Origin: Chitinophaga pinensis
Lineage (GTDB): Bacteria; Bacteroidota; Bacteroidia; Flavobacteriales_D; Crocinitomicaceae
DNA: 6,576 nt
NCBI GenBank assembly: GCA_945868555.1
Contig: CAMBMC010000137.1
Location: 1 to 6,576, forward strand
Reading direction: 5' to 3'
Part shown: positions 5,515 to 6,576 of the stretch, piece by piece
Layout of the letters: every line of letters begins with the position of its first letter
How positions within the stretch are numbered: the stretch's first letter is position 1
Position numbers and translations under genes: made by a program
The notes under the pieces: model-generated
What the model was told of the DNA's origin: nothing
Seen by the model: the letters and a program-made list of their open reading frames with translations, nothing else
Databases searched by the model: none

Positions 5515-6576
5515 TTACTGATTGCTCAAGAAAATGGCATTTGCCATGAAAAGTTTTCCATTTTCCCAGAATCCGCGGAACAATGGGTTGTCGATCATAT
5601 AAATGATGCATCCGTTCCCAATATTCTCTTGACCAATAACCAGTGTTTTTGGCTGATTTTTTAATGCTTCGCATCCTGCAAATCCAGCGATAAGTTCGGG
5701 TTTTTCTGAAAGGGTAACTACGTTTGCTGCGCCATCGAAACATGAATATCCATCTGCACTGAGTTTCAAGGTGAAGTAATCACCAGTGTAGCCAAATGCC
5801 AAAGGATTGGTGTGGTCCACCGTGCAGCGGAATATAGCTCCTGTTATGGTCTGCTTGATGTATTCACGTTCTTGTTCGTTGTACTTGATGTGCGGGTGTT
5901 CGTGAACCTCTTCGGCATCACCTTCCTTACTTTCATCGATGCTTTTCACTTTTAATGCATACCCTTGATCAGAGGTAAAGCCAGCTGCCGACGCGCCTAT
6001 CGCAATCAATTTTCCGCCATTTGAAATCCATGTTTGAAGAGTTGACTTTGTTGATTCATCCATAAATATTGATGCATCGCCTTCTGGAACAATCAACACG
6101 TTGAATTGAGTGAGTTGCTGCGCATCCAATACATTGGGATGAATTTGGGTAATTGGCAAGTTGAGCTCTTTTTCGAAAAAATGCCATGTTTCGCCAGCGC
6201 TTAATGAAGATGTTGCATCGCCAAAAATCATGGCTACTTTCGGCACCTGAATCATCTTTACATAGGAAGAGCCAAGATCATTGCCTTTGTCAACCATTCC
6301 AGTTCGGGTTGCTGTGAGGTATTTTTCGTGTGAATTAGCAACAGAAATCAATGTTTCAGTGAATAATTTGGAGGAGTTATCACCTTTAGCAATAATCAGT
6401 GTTCCTCGCGCATATTCCTTTCCATTCAAGGTAAATGGATTTTCTGCAAATCGAACACGTATACCTTTTTGAATGAGATCAACCAGGAATCTGGCATCCC
6501 GCATGCTGTTCCAATCCGTAAGGTAGGCATAGGCGTCCTTGTCAGACGTGTTTGGTGTGAAAATCGGTGTTGCCTT
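5515..6576 (-). CDS. M14 family zinc carboxypeptidase, C-terminal part (5' end beyond window)
   Basis: The frame is open to the window edge, giving 353 visible residues; the ATG at 6504 is internal, since the codons before it (ending DAYAYLTDWNS) continue the family sequence. It matches the C-terminal half of the long Bacteroidota M14 metallocarboxypeptidases (usually around 800-850 residues): FLVDLIQKGIRVRFAE, FTLNGKEYARGTLIIAKGDN, then GMVDKGNDLGSS. From visible residue about 112 (VAMIFGDATSSLSAGETWHF) to the end is a class I glutamine-amidotransferase-like domain: VLIVPEG, WISNGGKLIAIG, and NPLFRGFWENGKLFMANAIF at the end. The zinc ligands and catalytic glutamate of the peptidase domain lie outside the window, so activity cannot be judged. 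Residues about 215-235 form an acidic, histidine-containing linker (DESKEGDAEEVHEHPH). No C-terminal T9SS sorting domain is seen. Confidence 0.9.
   Translation of the reverse strand, partial: KATPIFTPNTSDKDAYAYLTDWNSMRDARFLVDLIQKGIRVRFAENPFTLNGKEYARGTLIIAKGDNSSKLFTETLISVANSHEKYLTATRTGMVDKGNDLGSSYVKMIQVPKVAMIFGDATSSLSAGETWHFFEKELNLPITQIHPNVLDAQQLTQFNVLIVPEGDASIFMDESTKSTLQTWISNGGKLIAIGASAAGFTSDQGYALKVKSIDESKEGDAEEVHEHPHIKYNEQEREYIKQTITGAIFRCTVDHTNPLAFGYTGDYFTLKLSADGYSCFDGAANVVTLSEKPELIAGFAGCEALKNQPKTLVIGQENIGNGCIIYMIDNPLFRGFWENGKLFMANAIFLSNQ

Noticed and set aside
5534..5547. Hairpin ATGGC/GCCAT followed on the minus strand by a short T run, as a terminator for the peptidase gene.
   Set aside because: The stem is only five or six pairs, it lies inside the coding sequence before the stop, and the T run is interrupted; not strong enough to list as a terminator.
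1..6576. Defence island, mobile element, CRISPR or RNA gene in the window.
   Set aside because: All long frames match housekeeping or envelope families; no transposase, integrase, nuclease, spaced repeats, tRNA cloverleaf or rRNA segments were seen.

Overview
The window looks like an ordinary chromosomal segment of a Bacteroidota member, most likely Flavobacteriales. This rests on moderate-to-low G+C, starts without Shine-Dalgarno sequences, a Bacteroidota-type promoter (TAnnTTTG) before fabI, a FabI closely matching the Bacteroidota form, and family versions typical of the phylum (DUF7033-type polysaccharide deacetylase, long M14 carboxypeptidase with a C-terminal amidotransferase-like domain, signal peptides ending in A-Q or S-Q). 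The exact genus cannot be fixed from this sequence alone.

Layout: (1) Bases 1-2193, plus strand, a tightly overlapping operon: the 3' part of a polysaccharide deacetylase-like gene, a DUF423 small membrane protein (ATGA overlap), and a PhnP-like metallo-beta-lactamase-fold hydrolase (11-base overlap). (2) A short convergent gap, 2194-2275, holding a degenerate heptamer tandem repeat. (3) Bases 2276-3302, minus strand: a secreted phosphodiester glycosidase (NAGPA/DUF2233/YigE type), preceded by a possible small membrane-protein gene that overlaps its start. (4) A divergent promoter region at about 3303-3419. (5) Bases 3420-4235, plus strand: fabI, closed by a strong intrinsic terminator. (6) Bases 4319-5514, plus strand: two overlapping genes for small exported, probably outer-membrane beta-barrel proteins, preceded by a perfect 14-bp palindrome. 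(7) Bases 5515-6576, minus strand: the C-terminal part of an M14 zinc carboxypeptidase whose stop codon directly abuts the stop of the preceding plus-strand gene.

The genes are not one pathway. The common thread is the cell envelope: fatty-acid synthesis (FabI), carbohydrate modification or cleavage outside the cytoplasm (deacetylase, phosphodiester glycosidase), outer-membrane barrels, and a probably exported peptidase. No rRNA, tRNA, CRISPR, insertion sequence or phage gene was seen, and there is no clear sign of a new defence or mobile system. The most interesting items are modest: the palindrome before the barrel pair, the heptamer array, the small overlapping ORF, and the uncharacterised barrel pair itself.
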